This document shows positions 8,215-16,970 of a stretch of DNA of 64,000 nt, piece by piece. Made by a program: the position numbers and the translations under genes. Source of the stretch: Ruminiclostridium sp. (GTDB lineage: Bacteria; Bacillota; Clostridia; Oscillospirales; Ruminococcaceae); contig JAGAWN010000124.1 in assembly GCA_017941355.1 (NCBI GenBank), positions 85,998-149,997 on the forward strand, written 5' to 3'. The notes below the pieces were generated by a model. The model had not been told where the DNA came from. It did not search any database and saw nothing but the letters and a program-made list of their open reading frames with translations. How positions within the stretch are numbered: position 1 is the stretch's first letter; each line of letters starts with the position of its first letter.

Positions 8215-9918
8215 ATGTATCTTGCATTATACCGTAAGTACAGACCGCGTACATTCGATGACGTTATATCGCAGGAACATATTACCACAACTCTCAAAAA
8301 TCAGCTTAAAAGCGGTCAGTCCTCCCACGCGTACCTCTTTACGGGTTCACGGGGAACAGGTAAAACGACTTGTGCCAAGATCCTCGCCAAAGCTCTTAAC
8401 TGTACCGATCTTCGTGACGGAAATCCCTGTCTTGAATGTGACAGCTGCAAAAGCATAGATGAGGATTATTCTGATATTACCGAAATTGACGCAGCTTCCA
8501 ACAACGGCGTTGACGATGTGAGAGCGCTGAAAGAAGAGTCTTTCTACGCACCCATGTCGGGAAAGTATAAAGTGTACATCATAGATGAGGTACATATGCT
8601 TTCGATCAATGCCTTCAATGCTCTTCTGAAGCTTATAGAGGAGCCGCCTCCCCACGTTGTATTTATTTTTGCAACTACGGAAGTCCACAAAGTACCGGCT
8701 ACTATTCTTTCCCGCTGTCAGAGATTCGAGTTCAGAAGAATTGATATAAATGACAGCAAAAAACGCCTGTTATGGGTAGCGGAACAAGAGGGAAAAAAGC
8801 TTTCGGAGGACGCAGCCTTTCTGATATCCAAGATATCGGAGGGCGGAATGAGAGATGCTCTTTCACTTCTTGACCAATGCTTCGCAGTAAGCGACGATGT
8901 TACCGAAGAAGTTGTCAGAGAGTGCGCAGGTATCTCAGGCAGCGACTACCTGTTCAGAATATGCAGTCTCGTCAAGGAACAGAATTCCCGTGAGCTGCTT
9001 ATGCTCCTGGACGAGCTTACCGCAAAATCCAAAGATGTCACAAGGCTTTGTGAGGAACTTATTTCCCACTACAGAAGCCTTATGCTTATCAAATCCGGCG
9101 CTGACGCTCTTGCCGTGCGTGTAACGAATTCAGGTTTTGAACAGTTGAAAGAGCAGTCGGATCAATACAGTCTTGAGCAGATAATGCGCTGTCTTTCTAT
9201 TCTGAGTGATACATTCACAACAATGGGCAGAGTCCGTACCCCTGCACTCTACCTTGAGATGTGTTTCATAAAGCTCTGTACCCCTAAGCTGGATATGAAT
9301 GAAAAATCTCTTTCCGCAAGGATAGACAGGCTTGAACAAATACTCGAAAACGGAGTATCAAACGATTTATTACAGGTGTTACAAAATAAAAAATCAACTG
9401 ATAACAGTACATCTGAAATATTCTCTCAAACCCCGTCAGAATACAGAAAAAAACAGCCTGATGATTTAAAAACAGCTGTTTTTGGAGAGTTGGCAGAACA
9501 ATCTTCAGACGTTAAAAAAGTAAGTGAATCAAATCATAAAAATAACACCATAAATAATGAAGAAAATAACATAATAACAGATGTTATTAATAAAAATTAT
9601 GTCACTCCTTTAAATACATGGCAGGATATTATTTCAACTTTGCCTATAAGCATCCGGCTTGGGGTCGAAAGTACAACCGCCTATATCAGCGGTAACAACA
9701 TTCTGATAGACGGCGGAAAAATTGCGGTCGATATGGCTCTTAAAGATTACAGAGCAGAAATAACAAGCGCGGCTTCAAAAGCGCTTCACCGCGATGTTGT
9801 ACTTTATCCCATGGCACAGTCAGAAATAAAGAAAACACCGGAATCCGGTGTGACAAACAAAGTCAAAGTTTTTCTTGACCGTGCAAGGTCAATGGGAATC
9901 GAAATAAAAGTAAAATAA
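8215..9918 (+). CDS. dnaX: DNA polymerase III subunit gamma/tau
   Basis: 567 residues. The clamp-loader ATPase core has Walker A GSRGTGKTT (44-52), a zinc-binding cysteine set (Cys63, 72, 75, 78) and DEVH (124-127). The region after about residue 370 is variable and low in complexity before a short C-terminal tau-like domain. It loads the DnaN clamp and holds polymerase at the fork. I place the start at the ATG at 8215, 6 bases after AAGGAGAG, giving MYLALYRKYRP, the standard family N-terminus; an upstream in-frame ATG at 8182 lies inside the SRP RNA. It heads dnaX-ybaB-recR, with an 18-base gap to ybaB. Confidence 0.97.
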   Translation: MYLALYRKYRPRTFDDVISQEHITTTLKNQLKSGQSSHAYLFTGSRGTGKTTCAKILAKALNCTDLRDGNPCLECDSCKSIDEDYSDITEIDAASNNGVDDVRALKEESFYAPMSGKYKVYIIDEVHMLSINAFNALLKLIEEPPPHVVFIFATTEVHKVPATILSRCQRFEFRRIDINDSKKRLLWVAEQEGKKLSEDAAFLISKISEGGMRDALSLLDQCFAVSDDVTEEVVRECAGISGSDYLFRICSLVKEQNSRELLMLLDELTAKSKDVTRLCEELISHYRSLMLIKSGADALAVRVTNSGFEQLKEQSDQYSLEQIMRCLSILSDTFTTMGRVRTPALYLEMCFIKLCTPKLDMNEKSLSARIDRLEQILENGVSNDLLQVLQNKKSTDNSTSEIFSQTPSEYRKKQPDDLKTAVFGELAEQSSDVKKVSESNHKNNTINNEENNIITDVINKNYVTPLNTWQDIISTLPISIRLGVESTTAYISGNNILIDGGKIAVDMALKDYRAEITSAASKALHRDVVLYPMAQSEIKKTPESGVTNKVKVFLDRARSMGIEIKVK

Positions 9919-9936
9919 CGAAAGGAAACAGAAACT

Positions 9937-10287
9937 ATGAAAGCAAGATTACCTCAGGGATACACAAACAAGGGAGCCGCAAACATGAACTCCATGGTAA
10001 AGCAGGCACAGAAGATGCAGGAGGACATTCAGCAGGTTCAGGAAAGACTCGAACAGACTGACTTCACCGAAACTGCAGGCGGCGGAATGGTAGAACTTAC
10101 TATGACAGGCGGCAGAGTTCTCAAAGAACTTAAAATCAATCCCGACATTGTTGATAAGGAAGAGATCGATGAACTCCAGGATATCATCATTGCAGGCGTA
10201 AACGCTGTTATCCAGAAGATAGATGAGGAAAGCGCAAAAGAAATGGAAAAGGTAACAGGCGGCGTAAGCTTCCCCGGACTTTTCTGA
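9937..10287 (+). CDS. ybaB: YbaB/EbfC family nucleoid-associated protein
   Basis: 116 residues of the small dimeric DNA-binding YbaB family. The core begins at NMNSMVKQAQKMQEDIQ (about residues 17-33) and carries the GGGMVELTMTGGRVLKELKI strand region. The N-terminal 16 residues (MKARLPQGYTNKGAAN) are a little longer than usual, and an internal ATG at 9985 is a possible alternative start, but GAAAGGA precedes 9937. It sits between dnaX and recR, its conserved position, and probably helps organise the nucleoid or DNA-repair sites. Confidence 0.94.
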   Translation: MKARLPQGYTNKGAANMNSMVKQAQKMQEDIQQVQERLEQTDFTETAGGGMVELTMTGGRVLKELKINPDIVDKEEIDELQDIIIAGVNAVIQKIDEESAKEMEKVTGGVSFPGLF

Positions 10288-10288
10288 A

Positions 10289-10888
10289 ATGGCTGAATAC
10301 AATTCCGTACCTCTTGTTTCGGCTGCGGAACAGTTTGCAAAGCTTCCCGGTATCGGTATGAAAACCGCGCAGAGACTTGCATATTATATGCTGAACCAGC
10401 CGATAGAGGACGTTGAGCTGTTTACTTCGCAGATACTCAACGCCCGTAAAAGCGTTCACTGCTGCCGTATCTGTCAGAACTTCACCGATACCGACGAATG
10501 TTCTATCTGCGGTGATATCAGACGTGACAAAAAGACTATATGCGTAGTTGAAGCGCCGAAAGATGTTTCCGCACTTGAACGTGCAGGCGGATTCAACGGA
10601 GTGTATCATGTTCTGCACGGACTTCTTTCTCCTATGGAGAATATAGGGCCGAATGATATACGTATTGCAGAGCTTATGAAGAGACTGTCGGGTGATATCG
10701 ACGAAGTGATCATGGCAACAAATCCGACAGTTGAGGGTGAAACAACAGCTTCATACATCAGCAGAATGATAAAGCCGCTCGGGATAAAGGTCACAAGGCT
10801 CGCATACGGACTTCCGGCAGGTTCATCTCTCGAATATGCCGACGATGTCACGCTGCAGCGGGCGCTTGAAAACAGAAACGCAATATGA
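10289..10888 (+). CDS. recR: Recombination mediator RecR
   Basis: 199 residues, full length. It has an N-terminal helix-hairpin-helix (LPGIGMKTAQRLAYYML), a four-cysteine zinc finger (CCRICQNFTDTDECSICGD, about residues 56-74) and a Toprim domain (VVEAPKDVSALE to NPTVEGETTA). With RecF and RecO it loads RecA on gapped DNA. The ATG is one base after the ybaB stop, so translation is coupled. The stop codon at 10886-10888 is followed within 6 bases by the inverted-repeat element at 10895. Confidence 0.97.
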   Translation: MAEYNSVPLVSAAEQFAKLPGIGMKTAQRLAYYMLNQPIEDVELFTSQILNARKSVHCCRICQNFTDTDECSICGDIRRDKKTICVVEAPKDVSALERAGGFNGVYHVLHGLLSPMENIGPNDIRIAELMKRLSGDIDEVIMATNPTVEGETTASYISRMIKPLGIKVTRLAYGLPAGSSLEYADDVTLQRALENRNAI

Positions 10889-10894
10889 ACTGTT

Positions 10895-11047
10895 TTTAAG
10901 TTTCCCCAAAATTTTCCGTGATACCCCTCAAAGCGTTTATTCATGCGGCTTTCAAAATGAATGGGATTTTCAATTTTCCATCGCCTACAACTGGCTTATT
11001 TAAGGTGTTTTATTGAGTTTCGCGTTCAGTTTTTGGGGAAACTTAAA
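10895..11047 (+). repeat. MITE-like repeat, copy 1, with 17-bp inverted ends and 8-bp flanking direct repeat
   Basis: A 153-base unit starts with TTTAAGTTTCCCCAAAA and ends with the exact reverse complement of those 17 bases. Directly outside, GAACTGTT occurs on both sides (10887-10894 and 11048-11055), as expected of a target duplication. A related 135-base copy lies at 57879-58013 in the same orientation. It carries no transposase, so it would be non-autonomous. The left duplication overlaps the recR stop codon. As RNA the ends would form a strong stem, so it may also act in transcript termination or stability. Confidence 0.8.
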
Positions 11048-11130
11048 GAACTGTTGCCAAAATCGGATACACCGATATATTATACTATTATAATAGTATA
11101 TCTGTTTGTCCATAAAGTCTTATATTTTTT

Positions 11131-11228
11131 CACAGATGCTCGGATCTCTGTGAAACGGCATGGGTCCAGCGTCACGCCGGCGCGGTCCGCGTAGGACGTC
11201 TGTCAAAAAAAGGAACTATTTCGACAGA
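11131..11228 (+). ncRNA. Candidate structured RNA module, copy 1
   Basis: A 98-base segment shared with 58045-58146. Shared blocks are GTGAAACGGCATGGGT, GTCCGCGTAGGACGTCTGT and AAAAAGGAAC. Possible stems are CACAGA/TCTGTG (11131-11152), GCG/CGC around TCA (11170-11178), GTCC-GCGTA-GGAC (11185-11197) and TCTGTC/GACAGA (11199-11228). Bases that differ between the copies mostly keep pairing. A terminator follows at once. I do not recognise the family; a small RNA or a leader of dnaA are both possible. Confidence 0.55.
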
Positions 11229-11231
11229 CTG

Positions 11232-11264
11232 AAGCAGACATTTTTAATGTCTGCTTATTTTTTT
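11232..11264 (+). terminator. Rho-independent terminator after the repeat and before dnaA
   Basis: AAGCAGACAT (11232-11241), a 5-base loop, ATGTCTGCTT (11247-11256), then a run of eight T after one A. It separates recR and the repeat RNA from the dnaA promoter. Confidence 0.85.
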
Positions 11265-11321
11265 ATATAATATTCTCTATCGTACTGTTAATCTGCACAA
11301 TAAAATTTATAAGTTTTACTA

Positions 11322-11350
11322 TTGAAAAATGTTTTCGTTTATGGTAGAAT
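11322..11350 (+). promoter_or_regulatory. dnaA promoter
   Basis: TTGAAA (11322-11327), 17 bases, TAGAAT (11345-11350). An in-frame TTG at 11322 is thus part of the promoter and cannot be the dnaA start. The leader (about 11357-11417) contains TTTTCAACA, one of the DnaA-box-like words repeated in this region, so autoregulation is possible. Confidence 0.7.
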
Positions 11351-11417
11351 ATTATCTGTATCACTATGTTCAAAAGTTTTCAACATTTTTCATCATATAA
11401 GGAAGGAAATGTATAAA

Positions 11418-12809
11418 ATGAGCTCATTTGAAGAGACAAAGAAAAATGAACTTAATTCATTCGGAGATATATTTGAAATAATGAAGCAGAGACTCGATGT
11501 TTCCGAAACTGCACGCAGCCTTTTTATAGACCCTATCAAACCTATAAAGCTAAATAACAAGACCGCTGTTCTTTTTATTGCAAATGACTGGGTAAAAAAG
11601 ATCATCGAGGAAAACTATGACGAGATCTTCAAAAAGCATCTGAAAGATATTCTCGGTTTTGAGGTCGATATCGAATATGTGACAAACAACGATAATACTC
11701 TTACTCCCGAAGAAATAGTAAGAGTATCCGATCCTATCCCGGAGCTTGACGACGATCCTTATACAAAAACAAGACTCCACGAAACAGAAGAAAACAGCAA
11801 CTACAAATATACCTTTGATACATTCATTGTCGGTGAAAGCAACAGACTCGCCTGCGCTGCCTGCAAGTCAATAGCGCAGGATAAAGCGGATTTCAACCCT
11901 TTGTATATATACAGTGAACCGGGTCTCGGCAAAACTCATCTTCTGTATGCGATCAAAAATGAAATAGAAAACCGACATCCCGAATACAATATTATATATG
12001 TATCTTCGGAAACATTTATCAGCGAATTTGTCAACAGCGTTAAAACCAATACCACCGAAATTTTCAAGAACAAATACAGAAACGCCGATATGCTGCTGGT
12101 AGATGACGTTCAGTTCTTTTCGGGCAAAAAGGAATCACAGAATGAACTTTTCCATACCTTTGAGGAACTTCACCGCAAAGGCAAGGAGATAATACTTACA
12201 TCTGACCGCCCTCCGAAAGAGATCAACGATATCGAAACACGACTTATCACACGCTTCGAGTGGGGACTTCTGACAGATATCGCAGCACCGGAATTTGAGA
12301 CAAGACTTGCTATAATCAAACGCAAGGCTGAACTTATGAATCTCAAGATCCCGAACAATGTAATGGAATATATGGCGGACAAGCTCAAAAACAATATACG
12401 TCAGATAGAGGGCGCGATCATAAGAATGTATCATATCGCGTTTCTTTCCGGCAATACCCCGACTATCCTCATGGCTCAGAATACTATCAAGGACGTTATG
12501 AACGAGCAGCAGCCGGTGCCGGTAACCGTAGATCATGTCATTACCGATGTTTCACATATATTCAATGTTTCACCGGAGGAAATGAGATCCAAAAACCGCA
12601 ACTCCCAGGTGTCAACCGCGCGTCAGGTGGCTATGTATGTTATCAGCAAGGTTACGGAGCTTTCATATACCTCCATCGGCAAGGAGTTCGGAGGACGCGA
12701 TCATTCAACTGTCGTTTATGCAACAAACAAGGTGAAAAAAGTCATGCAGACAGATTCCGCTTACCGCGCAACTGTCGAAGATCTGATAAAGAACATCAGC
12801 AATTCGTGA
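11418..12809 (+). CDS. dnaA: Chromosomal replication initiator DnaA
   Basis: 463 residues. Domain I is at 1-85, a short linker follows, then the AAA+ domain with Walker A SEPGLGKTH (166-174) and Walker B LLVDDVQFF, and a C-terminal DNA-binding domain with the signature GGRDHSTVVYA about 40 residues from the end. It binds DnaA boxes and opens the origin. Two ATGs compete: 11409 lies inside the ribosome site, while 11418 is 8 bases after GGAAGGAA and is preferred. dnaN follows after a 444-base AT-rich gap. Confidence 0.97.
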   Translation: MSSFEETKKNELNSFGDIFEIMKQRLDVSETARSLFIDPIKPIKLNNKTAVLFIANDWVKKIIEENYDEIFKKHLKDILGFEVDIEYVTNNDNTLTPEEIVRVSDPIPELDDDPYTKTRLHETEENSNYKYTFDTFIVGESNRLACAACKSIAQDKADFNPLYIYSEPGLGKTHLLYAIKNEIENRHPEYNIIYVSSETFISEFVNSVKTNTTEIFKNKYRNADMLLVDDVQFFSGKKESQNELFHTFEELHRKGKEIILTSDRPPKEINDIETRLITRFEWGLLTDIAAPEFETRLAIIKRKAELMNLKIPNNVMEYMADKLKNNIRQIEGAIIRMYHIAFLSGNTPTILMAQNTIKDVMNEQQPVPVTVDHVITDVSHIFNVSPEEMRSKNRNSQVSTARQVAMYVISKVTELSYTSIGKEFGGRDHSTVVYATNKVKKVMQTDSAYRATVEDLIKNISNS

Positions 12810-13253
12810 ATTGCCCGGTCTTGTGTATGAACTAAGGTTATTGTTAAAAACTCTTACCGGTGTTGGATCGGGATAATGCTTAACGATCGGATAATGATTT
12901 AATTGTGCAGATCTTCCAATTCAACATACTTAATTGTGAAAATACTATATAAAATATCATATAATTTTTGATATGATAATATTTATATATATTATAAATA
13001 TTCCACTTTTTTATCAACATTTTTATCCCCGTTAATAGTTAAAAGTTTAAATGTGGATTTGTTAAAAACCGTTTCAACTTTTGTAACATTTTATCAACCT
13101 GACATTTAACATCGGAATTTCTTTTGGTGTAAAGGCTTGAGAGACTTTTCCGCAGCTTCAACACCCCCTATAACCAATACTGAAATAATAATATTTGCTG
13201 CTTGTTTTTTCCGGCAGATAATTGAAAGTTTATTTTGCAGAAAGGAAAATAGT
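12810..13253 (+). other. Putative origin region (oriC) between dnaA and dnaN
   Basis: This 444-base gap has no gene. It contains a stretch of almost pure A/T at about 12942-13004, a good unwinding candidate. It is followed by DnaA-box-like sites: TTATCAACA (13011, one mismatch to TTATCCACA), TTATCCCCG (13023), AAATCCACA on the minus strand (13052-13060) and TTATCAACC (13091). The boxes are degenerate, so the origin call rests mainly on position and base composition. Confidence 0.6.
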
Positions 13254-14354
13254 ATGAAATTTACTATTGAAAAATCGGTATTGTCCGAAGCACTGAGCAG
13301 TGCATCAAAAGCGTGCGCTGTCAGATCTACTATCCCTGCTCTGGAGGGAGTTCTTATTTGTCTGAAAAACAACGAGATCACAGTTACCGGATACGATCTC
13401 GAAATAGGAATCAAGTGTATTATAAAGCCTGAACAGGCGGTTGAAGACGGAGAGATAGTTGTAAACGCGAAGATCTTCAGTGAAATGGTAAAGAAGATGC
13501 CCTCAGGACTTGTTGAAATAGCTTCTGAAAACGATACTGTGACTATCAGATGCGGTTCTAATGTATGTGATCTTATGGGAGTATCCGGCGACAATTATCC
13601 TAATATCCCGGAGCTTAAAAAGGACATCAGCTTTGAAGTTGACGAATCGGTCATGAAAAGCATGATCCGACAGACGATCCACGCAGTTGCGGTAACGGAT
13701 ATAAAACCGGTCCACATGGGCAGTAAATTCCATATCGAGAATAATATACTCAGCGTCGTTTCTGTTGACGGCGTAAGAATGGCAAAACGCACGGAACCTG
13801 TCGAATACAGCGATATTGACTTTGTTGTGCCGAAAAAGACACTGGACGAGTTTATGAAGATGCTGTCTGATGAGCCGAATGAGAAGAAAGTTACAGTCTG
13901 CATTGACCGCAATCAGATTTGCTTCTCAAAAGAGGATTATATGATAATCTCCAGACTGCTGGAGGGAAATTTCATAGATTATGAGAAGATAATGAACTTT
14001 GAGGAAAAATCCTCGGCAGTTGTCAACGCGCTGGATTTTTCCACTGCTCTTGACAGAACTCTTGTCCTCAATACCGATAAGTATAAATGCCCGGTTATCT
14101 GTACATTTGACAATGACTCGCTCCACATAGATATCAAAACCTCGGTAGGTAAAATGAACATAGATATCCCTGTAAAATACACTGGTGATAAGCTTGAAAT
14201 TGCATTCAACGCGAGGTATATGATAGATGCGCTGAAAAACAGCGAGTGCGACGAAGTACGCGTTGATTTCACGGGTCCGCTCTTCCCAATTCGTATCCGT
14301 CCCCTGGAGGACGACAGCTTCGTAGGGATCGTACTTCCCGTTAGAAGCAAGTAA
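13254..14354 (+). CDS. dnaN: DNA polymerase III beta subunit (sliding clamp)
   Basis: 366 residues, the standard length for three clamp domains. It begins MKFTIEKSVLSEALSSASKA and ends IVLPVRSK, close to the family's usual C-terminus. The ATG at 13254 is 8 bases after GAAAGGAA; an in-frame ATG at 13137 lies in the AT-rich gap without a ribosome site and would add 39 residues that do not belong to the clamp fold. It tethers polymerase to DNA. A small S4 protein and recF follow on the same strand. Confidence 0.97.
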   Translation: MKFTIEKSVLSEALSSASKACAVRSTIPALEGVLICLKNNEITVTGYDLEIGIKCIIKPEQAVEDGEIVVNAKIFSEMVKKMPSGLVEIASENDTVTIRCGSNVCDLMGVSGDNYPNIPELKKDISFEVDESVMKSMIRQTIHAVAVTDIKPVHMGSKFHIENNILSVVSVDGVRMAKRTEPVEYSDIDFVVPKKTLDEFMKMLSDEPNEKKVTVCIDRNQICFSKEDYMIISRLLEGNFIDYEKIMNFEEKSSAVVNALDFSTALDRTLVLNTDKYKCPVICTFDNDSLHIDIKTSVGKMNIDIPVKYTGDKLEIAFNARYMIDALKNSECDEVRVDFTGPLFPIRIRPLEDDSFVGIVLPVRSK

Positions 14355-14423
14355 TGGGTTTAAAAAGCACTCTTGATCCAAAAATAAACATTCATAAGAT
14401 GAAGTTCTCAGCAGGTATATGAT

Positions 14424-14651
14424 ATGACAGTAATTGAAGCTGCACCTCCGTTCATAAAGCTTGAACAGTTCCTGAAATTCGGGAACATCGCCGAGACAGG
14501 CGGTATGGCAAAGCTTATGATACAGGACGGTATTGTTGAAGTAAACGGTGAAGTATGTGTTATGCGCGGCAAGAAGCTGTATGACGGAGATACTGTTTCC
14601 GTAAATTTTGAGGAAGGCACAGAGGAATTTGTGTGCAGAATAAGAGAATAG
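14424..14651 (+). CDS. yaaA: Small S4-domain RNA-binding protein (YaaA/RlbA type)
   Basis: 75 residues forming a single S4 RNA-binding domain (IKLEQFLKFGNIAETGGMAK, then VEVNGEVCVMRGKKLYDGD). Genes of this type sit between dnaN and recF in most Firmicutes, as here; the Bacillus protein has been linked to ribosome assembly. The gap to dnaN is 69 bases and to recF 78 bases. The ribosome site is weak (GCAGG). Confidence 0.92.
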   Translation: MTVIEAAPPFIKLEQFLKFGNIAETGGMAKLMIQDGIVEVNGEVCVMRGKKLYDGDTVSVNFEEGTEEFVCRIRE

Positions 14652-14729
14652 GCATATTGCCTGTTACTCAAATAATAATATGACGTTTTGTTATATTATA
14701 AGTAAATAATACGCCGGGAATTTGAATTA

Positions 14730-15863
14730 ATGTTAATTAAATCTTTGTCTGTAAGAAATTTCAGAAATATAGCCTCCGCTGATTTTATCTTTGACCCAAA
14801 GGTGAATATTTTCACAGGAAATAACGCTCAGGGTAAAACAAATCTGTGCGAGGCTATTTCATTGTGCTTCGGTAAGAGTTTCAGAAGCCCCAAACTCTCC
14901 GAACTCCTGCCTTTCGGCTCGTCTGAAAGTGAGACTTCCGTTGAAATGTGCTTTACTTTCGATAATATGAACGAAAAGGAAAATACGATCCTATACACTC
15001 AGAAACGCGGTAATGTGAAGCTGAAATTCAACGGGATAGAGATGAAAGAGGCTGAAAAACTATACGGTGCGTTAAGATATGTACTTTTTATACCGGAAGA
15101 TTTATATATAGTAAAAGGAGATCCCGCAACAAGACGCGATTATATTGATTTTGTCTCAAATATGATAAATCGTGTTCATAATATCAAACTTTATGAATAT
15201 AACAAAGCTCTCAGACAAAAGAATAATATTCTGATGAATATGTCGGGCTATGACCCAAGCTTAGGGCTTATGCTCGAAAGCTGGAACGAGACTATAGCAA
15301 GACTCGGAGTTAATATTATGTGCGGCAGGATCAAGTATTTCGATATGCTCGCGCAGGCAGCCAATGAGTATTACAGCATGATAAACGGCGGAAACGAAAT
15401 ACTCGATATGAAGTATGAAAGCACTGTAATGGGCGATACTTCATTTACAGCCGATGATTATGAGATCATGTATGAAAGATACATTCAGCGGCTGAAAGAG
15501 ACAGCAGAACGCGAACTGCGAATGAAATACACAGTTGTGGGCGCGCACAGAGATGATGTGCTGTTTTTCATAAACAGTATGGCTGCGAAAGACTACGCCT
15601 CACAGGGGCAGATACGCAGTATTGCTGTGGCACTGAAGCTTGCGGAGGCAAAGATGATAACCGATAAGAGCGGTGATGTTCCTGTTATCATTCTCGACGA
15701 TGTTCTGAGTGAACTTGACGCATTCAGACGGGGATTTATAATTAATCATATTGAAAATTTTCAGGTGTTTATTACATCTTGTAATCTTGCTGATACGGAT
15801 AAATTCTCTGAGGGCAGGATATGGAATGTAAACGGCGGGAAATTTGAGCTTAAAGAGGGATAA
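14730..15863 (+). CDS. recF: DNA replication and repair protein RecF
   Basis: 377 residues. The Walker A is FTGNNAQGKTNL (about residues 28-39), followed by the family's ABC-type signature (DYASQGQIRSIAVALKLAE) and Walker B (PVIILDDVLSELD). With RecO and RecR it loads RecA at single-strand gaps. The first in-frame ATG gives MLIKSLSVRNFRNI, the expected N-terminus, although the ribosome site is poor. It ends one base before the remB start. Confidence 0.96.
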   Translation: MLIKSLSVRNFRNIASADFIFDPKVNIFTGNNAQGKTNLCEAISLCFGKSFRSPKLSELLPFGSSESETSVEMCFTFDNMNEKENTILYTQKRGNVKLKFNGIEMKEAEKLYGALRYVLFIPEDLYIVKGDPATRRDYIDFVSNMINRVHNIKLYEYNKALRQKNNILMNMSGYDPSLGLMLESWNETIARLGVNIMCGRIKYFDMLAQAANEYYSMINGGNEILDMKYESTVMGDTSFTADDYEIMYERYIQRLKETAERELRMKYTVVGAHRDDVLFFINSMAAKDYASQGQIRSIAVALKLAEAKMITDKSGDVPVIILDDVLSELDAFRRGFIINHIENFQVFITSCNLADTDKFSEGRIWNVNGGKFELKEG

Positions 15864-15864
15864 A

Positions 15865-16140
15865 ATGTACCTGCATCTCGGAAGCGATGTTTCTGTTCAT
15901 ATAAATGAAATAATAGGAATATTTGATATAGAAAAAGTAACCGTTCAGAAATATATGAACGATTACTTATCAATATGTCAAAAAAACGGAAAAATATACT
16001 ATGTGTCGCTTGATATGCCGAAAAGCATCATAGTATGCAGCGACACCGTGTATATAAGCAACGTCAGCTGTCTTACGCTGAAAAAACGCTTTGAGAGCAT
16101 TGCTGTCGGTTCAGAGCAATCCGATTATGAACACGGTTGA
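15865..16140 (+). CDS. remB: Extracellular matrix/biofilm regulator RemB-like (DUF370)
   Basis: 91 residues of the DUF370 family (YaaB in Bacillus). MYLHLGSDVSVHINEIIGIFDIE is typical of the N-terminus. RemA relatives are oligomeric DNA-binding regulators; the role of RemB is poorly known. The ATG at 15865 lies one base after the recF stop and follows AGAGGGAT. In Bacillus gyrB follows, but here an opposite-strand small gene overlaps its last 30 bases. The C-terminal tail after about residue 80 is longer than the core domain. Confidence 0.9.
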   Translation: MYLHLGSDVSVHINEIIGIFDIEKVTVQKYMNDYLSICQKNGKIYYVSLDMPKSIIVCSDTVYISNVSCLTLKKRFESIAVGSEQSDYEHG

Positions 16141-16374
16141 CCATGAGAGAACAGCACCTGCTGCAATACCTCCGATTATAAGAATGGGTGCTTTTGCAGG
16201 CTTAGACATTCTGTATTTTTCGGTAGTTGATATATCTGACAGTAATTTTTCAGCATTGTCATTAATGTCTTTCTGCGTCATTTCCAGCTTGTCCGGATTT
16301 AGAAACAGCAGTGCTTTTTCAAAGTAATCTCCCTCCGGTCTGATCTCAAGTACAAGCTTGCTTACTCCTCTCAT
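16111..16374 (-). CDS. Small protein with one C-terminal membrane segment, unknown
   Basis: 87 residues: a charged N-terminal 60 residues, then a basic patch and one hydrophobic segment (APILIIGGIAAGAVLSWSTVFIIGLL) at the end, as in a tail-anchored protein. A perfect AGGAGG lies 6 bases before the ATG, which is the strongest evidence that it is real. It converges on remB and overlaps it by 30 bases. I do not recognise the family. Confidence 0.7.
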   Translation of the reverse strand: MRGVSKLVLEIRPEGDYFEKALLFLNPDKLEMTQKDINDNAEKLLSDISTTEKYRMSKPAKAPILIIGGIAAGAVLSWSTVFIIGLL

Positions 16375-16439
16375 TGTACCTCCTGTATTGCTTTTCCAAC
16401 GGGTTTGATGTTTGTCAAGTATAAATTATTTACAATCAG

Positions 16440-16885
16440 TATTATTGTCACTTAACTGTAACTTAATTCAAAATTTATTCCACAGAATTAGGATTTGCCG
16501 GAAAAATGTTGAATCTGAGTTTTCAACCGCAATTTTGGTTGAAAACTTGGTTGAAAGTGTTAGATTTGCTTTATCAAAGAGACTTTGCGGATTTTTTATC
16601 AAAGATATTTATCAACTGAAAACAGAATGTAACAAATCATAAAATTGTTGTGCATTTTATATAAAACATAACCGCATTTTATGACAATTTTCATAATAGT
16701 CAAAAAGACGATAAACAATAGGGTTTGAGAAATATCTAAAAATTTCTTCATTAAGCATAATACAAATACTTTTTGTAAAAAGATTCTTTTCCACAAAATA
16801 ACTGTTGAAAATGTTGAAAACAGTAATTTTTTAACCGTTTTGATGCTATGAACAGTGGAAAACTCTGTGGAATAAGTTAAAAATA
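16440..16885. other. AT-rich intergenic region with DnaA-box-like repeats
   Basis: The gap 16375-16970 (596 bases) holds no convincing gene. It contains many related words: TTTTCCACA (16787, one mismatch to the DnaA box), TATTCCACA (16476 on the plus strand and 16866-16874 on the minus strand), TTATCAAAG twice and TTATCAACT (16570-16615), and at least five copies of GTTGAAA or its complement (16508-16555, 16803-16820). It may be a second DnaA-binding cluster of a bipartite origin or a titration site. Degenerate boxes in AT-rich DNA can also arise by chance. Confidence 0.45.
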
Positions 16886-16970
16886 CGCTTGTTTACGCTG
16901 TTTTCTGAATAGTGAGAACGGGCAAAAAACAGATTGAACAGTAAAATATGAACAATGTGAGGAAATAAGA

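Noticed and set aside
10961-11194. Similar short reading frames in both repeat copies (10961-11194 and 57927-58163), both starting MGFSI and sharing RLQ and VQFLGKL
   Set aside because: The likeness follows from the DNA repeat. Neither ATG has a ribosome site, many differences change the amino acid, and the frames run through the inverted end and diverge afterwards.
11322-11417. Longer dnaA N-terminus starting at TTG 11322
   Set aside because: This TTG is the -35 box of the dnaA promoter, so it would not be transcribed; ATG 11418 has a good ribosome site.
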